Origin: Sphaerochaeta sp.
GTDB lineage: Bacteria; Spirochaetota; Spirochaetia; Sphaerochaetales; Sphaerochaetaceae
Direction of reading: 5' to 3'
Length of the DNA stretch: 64,000 nucleotides
Assembly: GCA_022482495.1 (NCBI GenBank)
Contig: JAKVPA010000002.1
Coordinates: forward strand, 186,001-250,000
Numbering within the stretch: position 1 is the first letter of the stretch; the number at the start of each line of letters is the position of its first letter. Both the position numbers and the translations under genes were made by a program. Positions 16,467 through 26,434 of the stretch are shown piece by piece. Under the pieces are notes generated by a model that worked only from the letters and a program-made list of their open reading frames with translations, did not search any database and was not told where the DNA came from.

Positions 16467-17310
16467 ATGAGAAACGCAAATGCCGTGCGGACGGCGTTCC
16501 ATTCGGGCAAGTTCCTGGTGGGGTTCGTCATCTTTGTTTCGTTGCTCCTGGCCATCATCATCTTTCCGATGGTCAACCATACCGACCCCCTGTCCATGAC
16601 CGGCGGGATGTTTGAGTCCCCCAGCGCCGAATTCCCGTTGGGGACGGACAACTTCGGGCGTGACGTGCTGGTGGAGCTGGTCTCCGGGGCGCGCACCTCC
16701 CTGTTGATCGGCTTCCTTGCCGGCGTCATCGCCACCATCATCGGTCTGGTGGTGGGACTCTTCGCCGGCTACGTCGGGGGGGGTGCTGGACAATATTCTG
16801 GATTCGCTTACCAACATCTTCATCGTCATCCCGTCGTTCGTCATTCTGATTCTGATCTCCGTCAGCGTCAGTTCCCGCACCCCGATGACCACGGCGCTGG
16901 TCATCGGCATCACCAGCTGGCCGTGGACGGCAAGAGCCGTACGGGCCCAGACGACGTCGCTGAGGACGCGGGACCACGTCAACCTGTCCAAGCTTTCCGG
17001 GCACAGTACGGTGATGATCATCCTGCAGGACATCCTGCCGTACGTGGCATCCTACGTGATGATGGCCTTCATCCTGCAGATCGCTTCGGGTATTCTCTCC
17101 GAGGCGTCGCTGTCCATGCTGGGGTTGGGGCCGCAGAACGTGGCGTCCCTGGGGCTGATGATGAACTGGGCGGTAAGCTTCAACGCGTTGTCCACCGGAG
17201 CGTGGTGGGCGTTTCTGCCCCCGGTGCTGACCATCGCGTTGATCACGTTTTCGCTGAATCTGATGAACTCCGGGCTTGACCAGGTGTTCAACCCCCAGTT
17301 GAGGAGCTAG
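16467..17310 (+). CDS. ABC transporter permease (OppC/DppC type), frameshifted at a G8 tract
   Basis: This is the second membrane subunit of the transporter. It opens with [20 protein letters not shown] and one membrane segment, then the extracytoplasmic loop ending [20 protein letters not shown], an OppC signature. The frame breaks at 16786-16793, a run of eight G. With seven G the sequence reads [18 protein letters not shown] and continues through the EAA loop ([16 protein letters not shown]) to the stop at 17310, giving 280 residues. The break is probably a homopolymer sequence error, although slippage in the tract could also act as an on-off switch. Confidence 0.9.
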
Positions 17311-17312
17311 CC

Positions 17313-18329
17313 ATGGAACGACCATTGTTGGAAGTGAAGCATCTGACCACCTATTACAAGACACGCCAAGGGGAGAAGGTCATCCCGGTGGATGACGTCT
17401 CCTTTGAACTGATGGATGGCAAGAGCCTGGGGATCGCCGGGGAATCCGGGTGCGGAAAAAGCACGTTGGCGATGAGCGTGATGGGCTATTATTTCCCGCC
17501 GCTGTTCTACCAGAAGGGGAACATCATCATTGACGGAAACGACATCAGCACCCTGGATCCCGAATACATCCACAAGCACGTCTTGGGCCGGGAGATCGCC
17601 TACATCCCTCAGGCGGCGATGAACGCGTTGAATCCCACGCTACGGATCATCCGGTTCATCGAGGACGTGATGAAAGCCCACGATCCCACGCTGAGCAAGG
17701 CGGAGATCAAAGAGAAGGCGGAGGAACGTTTCTCCGTACTGGGACTTTTCCCCCAGGTGTTGCAGCAGCACGCCGTGGAACTGTCCGGCGGCATGAAGCA
17801 ACGGGTGGTCATCGCCGTGGCGACGATGCTCAACCCCAAGGTGTTGATCGCCGACGAACCCTCATCGGCGCTGGACGTCACCTCGCAGAAGATCGTCATC
17901 AAGCTGCTCCTCCAGCTGATGGAGAAAGGGTTCATCCGCTCCATGGTGTTCATCACCCACGAACTGCCGCTTCTGTACAACATCACCGATGACATCATGG
18001 TGATGTACGCCGGCCAATTGGTGGAGCGGGGAAACGCACGGGAGGTGGTGTTCGATCCCCTGCATCCCTATTCCTCCGGCCTGATGGAGTCGATCATTGT
18101 TCCGGAAGAAGGGGTGCGGGGGCACAAACTCCAGGCGATTCCCGGGGTGCCACCCAACCTGAAGCATCCACCCCAAGGCTGCAGGTTCGCCCCCCGCTGT
18201 CCGTACGCTACGGAGGAATGCAGCCAGGGGCCCATCGCCATGCGGGAAGCCGGAGGCGACCGGTCCTACCGGTGCCGGCTGGATGTCCAGACACTGAAGG
18301 AGAAGAACCACCATGGATCAGAACACTGA
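17313..18329 (+). CDS. ABC transporter ATP-binding protein (OppD/DppD type)
   Basis: This 338-residue ATPase subunit has Walker [10 protein letters not shown] near residue 44 and the ABC signature LSGGMKQR near residue 155. Walker B is [12 protein letters not shown] near residue 176. The C-terminal oligopeptide-transporter extension includes [16 protein letters not shown], with the cysteine pattern that binds an Fe-S cluster in several DppD proteins. It begins 2 bases after the permease stop and overlaps the next ATPase by 17 bases. Confidence 0.93.
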   Translation: MERPLLEVKHLTTYYKTRQGEKVIPVDDVSFELMDGKSLGIAGESGCGKSTLAMSVMGYYFPPLFYQKGNIIIDGNDISTLDPEYIHKHVLGREIAYIPQAAMNALNPTLRIIRFIEDVMKAHDPTLSKAEIKEKAEERFSVLGLFPQVLQQHAVELSGGMKQRVVIAVATMLNPKVLIADEPSSALDVTSQKIVIKLLLQLMEKGFIRSMVFITHELPLLYNITDDIMVMYAGQLVERGNAREVVFDPLHPYSSGLMESIIVPEEGVRGHKLQAIPGVPPNLKHPPQGCRFAPRCPYATEECSQGPIAMREAGGDRSYRCRLDVQTLKEKNHHGSEH

Positions 18330-19179
18330 AGCGAAGCTGTTTCTCAGCGCCCGGGGGCTGACCCGGGTTTTTGGCTCCGGTTCCCGGAAGGTGACGGCCG
18401 TCGACCACGTGGATTTTGATTTCCACGAAGGGGAGGTGGTCTCCATCGTCGGGGAAAGCGGAAGCGGCAAGACGACGCTGGCCCGGATGGTGCTGGGGCT
18501 TCTCACCCCAACCAGCGGCACGATCTATTTCCAAGGAAAACCAAGGGACATTTCCTCCCGTCGGAAAAAGAAGGAGTACTGGAGGAACATCCAGGCGATC
18601 TTCCAGGATCCGTTCTCCACGTTCAACATCTTCAAGCGGGTGGACACCGTCCTGGCCGACTGCGTCAAACTCCGGTCCGGGAAAAAAGTGCCGAGGGAGC
18701 AGATGACCGACGAGATGCGGCAGTCCTGCCAGTTCGTCAATCTTCCCTACGACGAGATCTCCAACAAGTATCCGTTCGAGCTCTCCGGAGGGCAGATGCA
18801 ACGGCTGATGATCGCCCGGATCTTTTTGATGCAGCCGAAGATTCTGATCGCCGACGAACCGACCTCGATGATCGACGCCTGTTCCCGGGCCACCATCCTG
18901 GACATGCTGATGGCCCTGCGCGACCGGACCAAGATGACCATCGTCTTCATCACCCACGACATCGGTCTGGCCTACTATGTGTCCGATACGGTGTACATCA
19001 TGGAACGGGGGAAGTTCGTCGAGCACGGCGTGCCGGACAAGGCGATCCTCCATCCCCAGGACAGCTACACCAAACGGTTGATCAACGATGTTCCCAAAAT
19101 CTATGAACCATGGGATTTCACCCATGCCAAAGCGATGGAAGTCGCCGCAAAGAACAAGCAACAAGGAGAAAAACAATGA
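18313..19179 (+). CDS. ABC transporter ATP-binding protein (OppF/DppF type)
   Basis: This 288-residue second ATPase has Walker [10 protein letters not shown] near residue 45, the signature ELSGGQMQR near residue 158 and Walker [13 protein letters not shown]. It pairs with the OppD-type subunit, as in all Opp transporters. The C-terminal OppF extension is short and lacks the usual cysteine-rich stretch. The start overlaps the upstream gene and the stop overlaps the GH3 start (ATGA), which indicates translational coupling. Confidence 0.92.
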   Translation: MDQNTEAKLFLSARGLTRVFGSGSRKVTAVDHVDFDFHEGEVVSIVGESGSGKTTLARMVLGLLTPTSGTIYFQGKPRDISSRRKKKEYWRNIQAIFQDPFSTFNIFKRVDTVLADCVKLRSGKKVPREQMTDEMRQSCQFVNLPYDEISNKYPFELSGGQMQRLMIARIFLMQPKILIADEPTSMIDACSRATILDMLMALRDRTKMTIVFITHDIGLAYYVSDTVYIMERGKFVEHGVPDKAILHPQDSYTKRLINDVPKIYEPWDFTHAKAMEVAAKNKQQGEKQ

Positions 19180-21426
19180 AACAACGCGTGAAGCAGTGGC
19201 TCTCAAAGCTGACGTTGGCGCAGAAAGCGCGTCTGGTCAGCGGTGCCGATTGGTGGCGCCTGGTTTCGTACGAGAAGATGGGCATTCCGTCCATCATGGT
19301 CTCTGACGGTCCGCACGGACTGAGGACCCAGAAACAGAACCCCCAGCCGTTCGGCCCGGATGACAGCATCCCCGCCACCTGTTTCCCCTCCGGCGCGACG
19401 CTGGCCTCCTCGTGGGACCGGAAGGTCCTTGCCACGGTTGGCAAGGCGCTGGGGGATGAGGCCAAGGCGGAAGGGGTCTCCGTCGTGCTGGGACCTGCGG
19501 TGAACATCAAGCGCTCGCCGCTCTGCGGACGAAACTTCGAGTATTATTCCGAGGATCCGTTCCTGGCTACCCAGTGCGCCACAGCGTACATCAAAGGGAT
19601 GCAGGACGAGGGCGTGGGGACGTCGCTGAAACACTTCTGCGCCAACAACCAGGAAGACCACCGGCTGACCATCGACGAGCACATCGACGAACGGACGCTC
19701 CGGGAGATTTACCTCTCTGCGTTCGAGACGGCGGTGAAGGAAGCGAAGCCGTGGACCATCATGGCCTCGTACAACAAGATCAACGGGTCGTACGCCTGTG
19801 AGCATCCGTACACGCTGCAGTCACGTCCTTCGGGACGATTGGAAGTACCGGGGGCTGGTGATGTCCGACTGGGGCGCCACCAACGACCGGGTGGCGGGAC
19901 TCATCAACGGACTGGATCTGGAAATGCCGGGAAACAACGGACTGAACGACAAGAAGATCATCCAGGCGGTGAAGAAAGGGACACTCCCCCTGGAGACGCT
20001 GGATGAAGCCGTCGCCCATGTCCTGGAACTGATTTACGCTGGGGCGAAGCATCTGGATCCCAAGGCCACCTGCGATCTTTCCAGCCACCATCTCCTCGCC
20101 GCGGAAATCGCCAAGGAGTGCATCGTCCTGTTGAAGAACCAGAACGAGATCCTTCCGTTGGGAAGCGACGAGACGGTGCTGGTCGTCGGGCCGTTCGCCC
20201 GTACGCCACGCTACCAGGGTGGCGGAAGCTCCCACGTCCATCCCACCCAGATCGAAGCGGCATTGCCCTGCATGGAGAAGCTGGGAAAGATTACGTTCAC
20301 CGAAGGGTTCTCCGTTGATTCGGACGCCGAGGATCCCGCCGCGGTGGCCAAGGCGCTGGAACTGGCTGCGACCCACCAGAAGGTGGTGGTGTTTGCGGGC
20401 ATGCCGGATGCCTATGAGTCGGAAGGGTACGACCGTACCCACATGCAGCTTCCTCCCAACCAGAACGCGTTGATCACCGCGCTGGCCAAGGTGAACCCCC
20501 ACCTCGTCGTGGTGCTTTCCAACGGCTCACCGGTGGAGATGCCCTGGGTCGGGCAAGCCGAAGGGATCGTCGAAGGTTATCTGGGAGGACAGGCCTCCGG
20601 CAAGGCGATGGCGGACATCCTGTATGGGGTGGACAACCCATCGGGCCATCTTGCCGAGACGTTCCCGCTCCGATTGGAGGACACACCGGCCTACCTGAAC
20701 TTCCCCGGCGCCCAGGGAGAGGTGGACTACCGGGAAGGAGTCTTTGTCGGATACCGGTACTATGACGCACGGAAGATGCCGGTGCTGTTCCCCTTCGGCC
20801 ACGGACTGTCCTACACGACGTTCCGGCTGACCGACCTTCGGGTGGACAAGAGCGCGATCCAGGATACCGGGAGCGTCACCGTGACGGTGGACGTGACCAA
20901 CATCGGGGCGCGGTGTGGCAAGTGTGTCGTCCAGCTGTACGTCCAGGATACCAGCAACGAGGTCATCCGGCCGGTACGGGAACTGAAGGAGTTCGCCAAG
21001 GTGGAACTGCAGCCGGGAGAACGGAAAACCGTTTCCTTCACATTGGGGTACCGTTCGTTCGCCTATTTCGAGCCACGGATCGAAGACTGGCGGGTTCCGA
21101 CCGGGGAGTACGTCATCCACGTCGGATTCTCTTCCCGGGATCTTCCCTTGTCGGCGAAAGTGCGTGTCGCTTCGACTCGCCCGGTTCCCAAGGTGTTCTC
21201 CCTGAATACGCCGATGGATGAGATCATGAACCATCCACTGGGACGGAAGCTGGTGATGGATCGCCTGTCGCACAGTCCGCTTGCCGCTGCCGGTACGGAC
21301 AAGATGGTGGCGCAGATGATGACCACCATGCCGCTTCGGGCGGTGGTGGACTTCAGCCAAGGCCTGATTTCCGAGAAGGACGCCCTGGCGTTGGTCGCCG
21401 CGCTGAACAAGGCGGAAAAGACGTGA
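19176..21426 (+). CDS. Glycoside hydrolase family 3 beta-glucosidase, frameshifted
   Basis: This is an exo-acting beta-glycosidase, cytosolic because no signal peptide is seen. It starts at 19176 with AAGGAG upstream ([20 protein letters not shown]). The GH3 N-terminal barrel includes [28 protein letters not shown] and the nucleophile region [10 protein letters not shown]. The alpha/beta sandwich and a fibronectin-III-like domain follow. One extra base near 19816-19825 shifts the frame between HPYTL and [11 protein letters not shown]. The corrected length is 749 residues. A C-terminal extension of about 65 residues follows the FnIII domain. Its coupling to the transporter suggests that imported beta-linked gluco- or xylo-oligosaccharides are split inside the cell. 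Confidence 0.92.
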
Positions 21427-21446
21427 GGGACTGAAACGTTCCATCG

Positions 21447-21475
21447 GGGAGGGGAAACCCTCCCTTTTCCTTTTT
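21447..21475 (+). terminator. Terminator of the Opp-GH3 operon
   Basis: GGGAGGG (21447-21453), a GAAA loop and CCCTCCC (21458-21464) are followed by TTTTCCTTTTT. Confidence 0.88.
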
Positions 21476-21500
21476 CCCAAAGATCAGTACGTTGGAAGGC

Positions 21501-23149
21501 ATGAGACGGTTTTGGCGGGAAGTGGGGAGATTTTTGGGTGAGACGGGGATTTTGATCGGAGCGGCGTTCCTCCATGCGCTGGCGTTCCCCAATTTTCTCA
21601 ATGCGGCAGGGTGGGGGTTCCTGGCCTGTTTCACGATGATCCCCTTCTTCTGGGTGATCGACCGGGCCCATTGGCGGGTCGTCTGGCTGGAGGGCGCCAT
21701 CTACGGTTTCGTCTTCTACCTGGTGTACAACTACTGGCTGAAGACGTTCCATCCCCTGGCCATTTTGATCGCCCCGTCGCTGGAAGCGTTGCAGTACCTG
21801 CTGTTGTTCCCCATCCTTAAGCTGGGGCATACGTTGCCACGGAGGCGAGGGTATCTCCTGCAGACGCTGCTGTACGTCACCTATTCGTTTCTGACGCAGC
21901 AGGGCTTCCTTGGCTATCCGTACGGCAACCTCGCCTCTGCGTTCTACGCCTACCCGGTGTTGATCCAGATCGTCTCCATCACCGGGGTGTGGGGCCTGGT
22001 TTTCTTGATGGCCGCCCCCCAGAGCTGGATCGCCTCGTTTCTGAATCGCCGCATTACGCTCAGGGAGAGCCGTGTGGATATGGTCGTCTACGCGGTGTTG
22101 GTTGCCTTCCAGCTGGTCTTCGGCTTGGTATCGTACCATCACTATGAGAAAGCCACTCCGTCCCGGACGTTCCGCATCGCCGCCGTCCAGCACTCCGCCG
22201 ACAGCTGGAAAGGGGGGTACGAGACATACAAGGCCAACTACCAGGTGCTGAAGAATGCCAGTGTGGAAGCGCTCCAGGCAAAGCCTGACATGATCCTCTG
22301 GTCGGAGACGGCGTTCGTTCCGTCCGTCTCCTGGCACACCGAACACCCCAGCAACTATCTGACATCCCAGCTGGTGGATGACTTCGTCAGCTTCGGCAAG
22401 AGCCTTCCCGTTCCGCTGGTGACGGGAAACCCGGAAGGGTTGGTCAAGGACAAGGATCTTCCCCCGTTCCTGGAAGATGGGTCGTGGAACTGGAAGACGT
22501 ACAACACCGTCATTCTGTTCGGGGGCGGAAACATCCTTGGCACATATCGCAAGCAGCACCTGGTGCCATTCACCGAGTACTTCCCCTATGAGAAAGAATT
22601 CCCCTGCCTTGTACGCCCTGCTGAAGGCCAACGATTACAAGTGGTGGGAGAAGGGGACGGAAGCCACCGTCTTCTCCTACGACGGCGTCCGCTTCTCCAC
22701 GCCGATCTGCTTCGAGGATATCTTCGGGTCGCTGAACGCCACGTTCGTCCGAAACGGCGCCGACATGCTGGTCAACCTGACCAACGACAGTTGGTCCGGT
22801 TCGGTGGCCGCCGAGATGCAGCACCTCGGGTTGGCCGTCTTCCGGGCGGTGGAGAACCGAAGGCCGATGATCCGGGGAACGAACAGCGGCATCACCTGCC
22901 TGGTCACTCCCTCCGGGAAGATCATCGACCCGATGGAGCCGTTCACCAAAGGATGGCGGCTGTACGAAGTGCCCCTGGGGCAGAAGCAGGGGCCTGACGT
23001 TCTACACACGCTTCCCCGATCTGTTCGCCTATCTTGCAATGGCCGGATCTGTCGTGCTTCTTTTCTCTGCCATCGTCCATTATCGTCAGGACAAACGGCG
23101 AAGCCGGTTTGACCATCTGTTCGATGAGAGTGTGTTCTGGGACGAATGA
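21501..23149 (+). CDS. lnt: Apolipoprotein N-acyltransferase, two frameshifts
   Basis: Lnt is an inner-membrane enzyme that adds the third acyl chain to lipoproteins. About six membrane segments occupy the first 215 residues. The nitrilase-like domain then shows the catalytic triad: Glu in ILWSETAFVPS, Lys in GTYRKQHLVPFTEYFPYEKE and Cys in STPICFEDIFG. Frame changes occur near 22601 (between KEFP and ALYALLKANDY) and near 23002 (between LGQKQG and LTFYTRFPDLF). Each is an extra base. The corrected protein is about 548 residues and ends in a final membrane segment plus SRFDHLFDESVFWDE. The start could also be a TTG at 21492. Confidence 0.9.
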
Positions 23150-23230
23150 AGGTCTGCTCTTGGGGATGAAGGCGGAGAGCCGGCAAGAGGCGATGACGTA
23201 GTCCAGGTGGGAGAACGTTGCTGCATGCCC

Positions 23231-23261
23231 AAAAAAAATATCCGGTCCGTTGGGACCGGAT
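23231..23261 (-). terminator. Terminator of proS
   Basis: On the minus strand ATCCGGTCC and GGACCGGAT form a 9-bp stem with a 4-base loop. It is followed by ATTTTTTTT, 20 bases after the proS stop. Confidence 0.88.
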
Positions 23262-23279
23262 GGATTGCTGGTGGAAGGA

Positions 23280-25048
23280 TCAGCGCTTCCTCCACTCCTT
23301 GACGACCATCTTGTCGGTGATCTCCTTGGTCAGCTTGGTGATCAAATCCTTCACTTCTGCCGTCAGGTTGTCCAGGTCGAATTCCATCGTGGTGGACAGA
23401 TCCCGGCGCAGCTTCACTTCCGCCTTGCCGTTCTGCAGGCTGCGGTTTCCGATGGTGATGCGGATGGGTAGTCCGATCAGATCGGCGTCCTTGAACTTGA
23501 CGCCGGCCGATTCCTTCCTGTCGTCGTACAGCACCTCGATGCCGGCGTCGACCAGTTCCTGGTAGATCTTTTCTCCCACTTCGGGATCCTTTGCCAGACT
23601 GACGAAGTGTACCTGGTACGGCGCCACGGTGATGGGCAGTTCCAGCCCGGCGTCATCATGGTATTCCTCGGCCAGGCACGCCAGAAGGCGTCCGACCCCG
23701 ATGCCGTAGCTTCCCATGATCACCGGTTTCCGCTCGCCGTTCTCATCCTGGAAGTACAGGTTCATCGCCGCGCTGTAGCGGGTCCCCAGCTGGAAGATGT
23801 TGCCCGCTTCCACGCCTTTGGAAACCCTGAGCGGAGCTCCGCAGACCGGGCAGAAATAGCCTTCGGCGGCACTGGCGATGTCCGCCACCTGACCATCATA
23901 ATCCCGTCCGTAGTTGGTGTTCAGGTAGTGGTAGCCTTCTTCGTTGGCGCCGGCCACCAGGTTGTTGCTGTTGGCCACCGAGTCGTCGATGATCTTCACC
24001 ACCCCTTCCTTGGCGCCGATGGGGGAGCCGAAGCCGGGCACCATGCCGGCGGCGAGGATTTCCTCCGGGTGGGCGGGACGCATCGAGTTGCACTTGGCCG
24101 CGTTCTGCAGCTTGTTCTCCTCGATATCCATGTCGCCACGGACCAGGCCGACGATCAACTTGTCCTGTTCGGCGCCGTTGGTGGGATCGATGTACGTGCC
24201 CACCATGAACAGCGCCTTGGCCGTCTTCGTCTTGTCGATCTTCAGGAACGCGCACAGCTCGTCGATCGTCTTGGAATCCGGAGTCTTGACCTTTTCCATC
24301 GGCTTGGGGTCTTCCTGCAGGTACTCTTTCTTGAACTTGGCTACCTGGCGGTTGGCCGTGTAGCCGCACGCAGGGCAGAGGACGATGGTGTCCTTCTCCG
24401 ATCGGGGAGAGGTACATGTACTCATGGGAGACTTTTCCCCCCCATCATGCCGGAGTCCGCGCCGACGGCGACGACGGGCAGCCCGCACCGTCCGAAGATC
24501 CGGAAGTACGCCTTGTAGTGCTCGGCGTACACCTTGTCCAGCCCTTCGGCGTCCTTGTCGAACGAGTAGGAGTCCAGCATGGTGAACTCCCGTACCCTGA
24601 TCAGCCCGGCGCGGGGGCGGGGATCGTCACGCCACTTGGTCTGGATCTGATAGACCAGCTGGGGGAGTTTCTTGTACGAGTCGATCTCATCCACGGCGAC
24701 GTCCGTCACCGCTTCCTCGTGGGTCATCGCCAGAACCATGTCCCGTCCCACACGGTCCTTGAACCGTGACATTTCCTTGTCGATGCTGTAGAACCGGCCG
24801 GTTTCCTTCCAGATATCGGCGGAGTTGACCACCGGCATCAACATTTCCTGCGCTCCGATGGCATCCATCTCCTCGCGGATGATCTGTTCGATCTTGGTGT
24901 TGGAGCGGAATCCGAACGGCAGCATGCTGAACAGGCCCGCGCTCATCTGGTTGATGAATCCGGCTCTGAGCAGGTACTCATATCCTTTGCAGTCTGCCCC
25001 GTTGGGAGCTTCCCGCAAGGTTTTTGCGAACATAGTGGACATTCTCAT
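23280..25048 (-). CDS. proS: Prolyl-tRNA synthetase, two frameshifts
   Basis: ProS charges tRNA-Pro. The N-terminal half contains class II motifs (motif 2 region TKWRDDPRPRAGLIRVREF) and ends near VGADSGMMGG. The bacterial-type editing insertion follows (VLCPACGYTANRQVA to GAPLRVSKGVEAGNIFQLG), then motif 3 (GSYGIGVGRLLA) and the anticodon domain. Two frame changes lie about 24 codons apart: near 24431-24438 in a G7A4 run, and near 24398. Between them the third frame encodes VSHEYMYLSPIGE. Each is an extra base. The corrected protein has 588 residues. The gene is essential and appears single here, so sequence error is the best explanation. Confidence 0.92.
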
Positions 25049-25205
25049 GACAATGACTCCTCCGATGTGACGAAAGCCATTGTAGCGAAACAGGCCGGAG
25101 TCCTCAAGCTGTAGGGGGGATATGCGTGCACCTTGCGCGAATGCTGGCGGATTGGGCCAGGTATGGGTTTTTCAGGGAATATCCGCAAACCATAGGAAAG
25201 AAAGA

Positions 25206-25260
25206 TTGACAGATGCTGGTTTCGGGTTTGTACTAGATAGTGGAAACGTGCTCGAGCACG
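25206..25260 (+). promoter_or_regulatory. Promoter and operator of the xylose operon
   Basis: TTGACA (25206-25211) is followed by TGTACT at 25229-25234 (17-base spacer). Just after the expected start site lies a perfect 14-base palindrome, CGTGCTCGAGCACG (25247-25260). Its position allows steric block of transcription, and the LacI-family gene inside the operon is the obvious candidate to bind it. The AAAAAGGAG ribosome site begins right after the palindrome. Confidence 0.7.
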
Positions 25261-25276
25261 AAAAAGGAGAAAAAGG

Positions 25277-26362
25277 ATGAAAAAAGGACTTGTGGTATTG
25301 CTGGTCGCCCTGATGGCGATGAGCATGGTGTTCGCCCAGGGCTCCACAGAGAGCACTGCGTCGAACGTGAAGACCATTGGTGTGTCAATGCCCACCAAGA
25401 GTCTGCAGAGATGGAACCAGGATGGAAGCAACATGAAGGCCGAGTTGGAAAAGGCCGGATACAAGGTCGACCTGCAGTATGCCGGCGACAATGATATTCC
25501 GACCCAGGTCAACCAGGTTGAGAACATGATCCTGAAGGATGACGTGCTGGTCATCGCATCCATTGATGGATCCTCCCTGACCGAGGTCTTGAAGGAAGCC
25601 AAGAAGAAGAACATCCCCGTCATCGCCTATGACCGTCTGATCATGAACAGCGACGCGGTGAGCTACTACGCCACGTTTGATAACTTCGGCGTCGGTGTCA
25701 TCCAGGGCGAGTTCATTCGTGACGCGCTGAAGCTGGACACCCGGTCCGACAGTGTCAACATGGAGTTCTTCACCGGAGCTCCGGATGACAACAACTGCGT
25801 CTTCTTCTGGGGCGGCGCCATGTCGATCCTGACCCCGTACATCAAGAGCGGGAAGATCAAAGTATTGTCCGGCCAGACGGAACGGGCACAGTGCTCCACG
25901 CCCAACTGGTCCACTGAGGAAGCCCAGAAGCGTATGGAGAACCTGATCACCTCCAACAAGTACGGCCCGAACGGAACCCGTCTGGATGCCGTGCTCTGCT
26001 CCAACGACTCCACTGCCCAGGGTGTGACCAACGCGCTGGTTGGCGCCGGATACACCAAGGACAACTTCCCGGTCGTCACCGGTCAGGACTGCGACGTTAC
26101 CTCCGTCAAGAACATGCTTGCCGGAACCCAGTCGATGTCCGTATTCAAGGACACCCGCACGCTGGCGGCGAAAGTGGTCGCAATGGTCGATGCGTTGATG
26201 AAAGGATCCAAGCCTGAGATCAACGACACCAAGACCTACGACAACGGCACCGGGATCATCCCGAGCTACCTGTGCACACCGGTCTATGCCAGCAAGGACA
26301 ACATCATCGAGTTGCTGGTGGACAGCGGCTATTACACCAAAGCTCAGATTGGTCTGAAATAA
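25277..26362 (+). CDS. Sugar ABC transporter substrate-binding protein (ChvE/XylF type)
   Basis: This 361-residue extracytoplasmic receptor for monosaccharides has a signal peptide at residues 1-20 that ends before QGSTES. The mature protein has the two-lobed type I periplasmic binding fold, with KTIGVSMPTKSLQRWNQDG at the start and the DRLIMNSDAVSYYATFDN region typical of ChvE-like multiple-sugar and xylose receptors. It heads the operon with GguA/GguB-type subunits, a LacI regulator, xylB and xylA, so D-xylose is the likely ligand. Its ribosome site is complementary over 10 bases to small RNA B. Confidence 0.92.
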   Translation: MKKGLVVLLVALMAMSMVFAQGSTESTASNVKTIGVSMPTKSLQRWNQDGSNMKAELEKAGYKVDLQYAGDNDIPTQVNQVENMILKDDVLVIASIDGSSLTEVLKEAKKKNIPVIAYDRLIMNSDAVSYYATFDNFGVGVIQGEFIRDALKLDTRSDSVNMEFFTGAPDDNNCVFFWGGAMSILTPYIKSGKIKVLSGQTERAQCSTPNWSTEEAQKRMENLITSNKYGPNGTRLDAVLCSNDSTAQGVTNALVGAGYTKDNFPVVTGQDCDVTSVKNMLAGTQSMSVFKDTRTLAAKVVAMVDALMKGSKPEINDTKTYDNGTGIIPSYLCTPVYASKDNIIELLVDSGYYTKAQIGLK

Positions 26363-26384
26363 CAACCAAATTGGTTCATCATTC

Positions 26385-26412
26385 AGGTGGGTGGGGTCAC
26401 CCCGCCCACCTG
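26385..26412 (+). promoter_or_regulatory. Intercistronic hairpin after the xylose receptor gene
   Basis: CAGGTGGG...GGGGT pairs with CCCCgCCCACCTG around a very short loop. No T run follows. As in the Opp-type operon, it probably stabilises or limits transcripts so that the receptor is in excess. Confidence 0.65.
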
Positions 26413-26434
26413 TCTTCCATGAAGGGGAGTAGAG

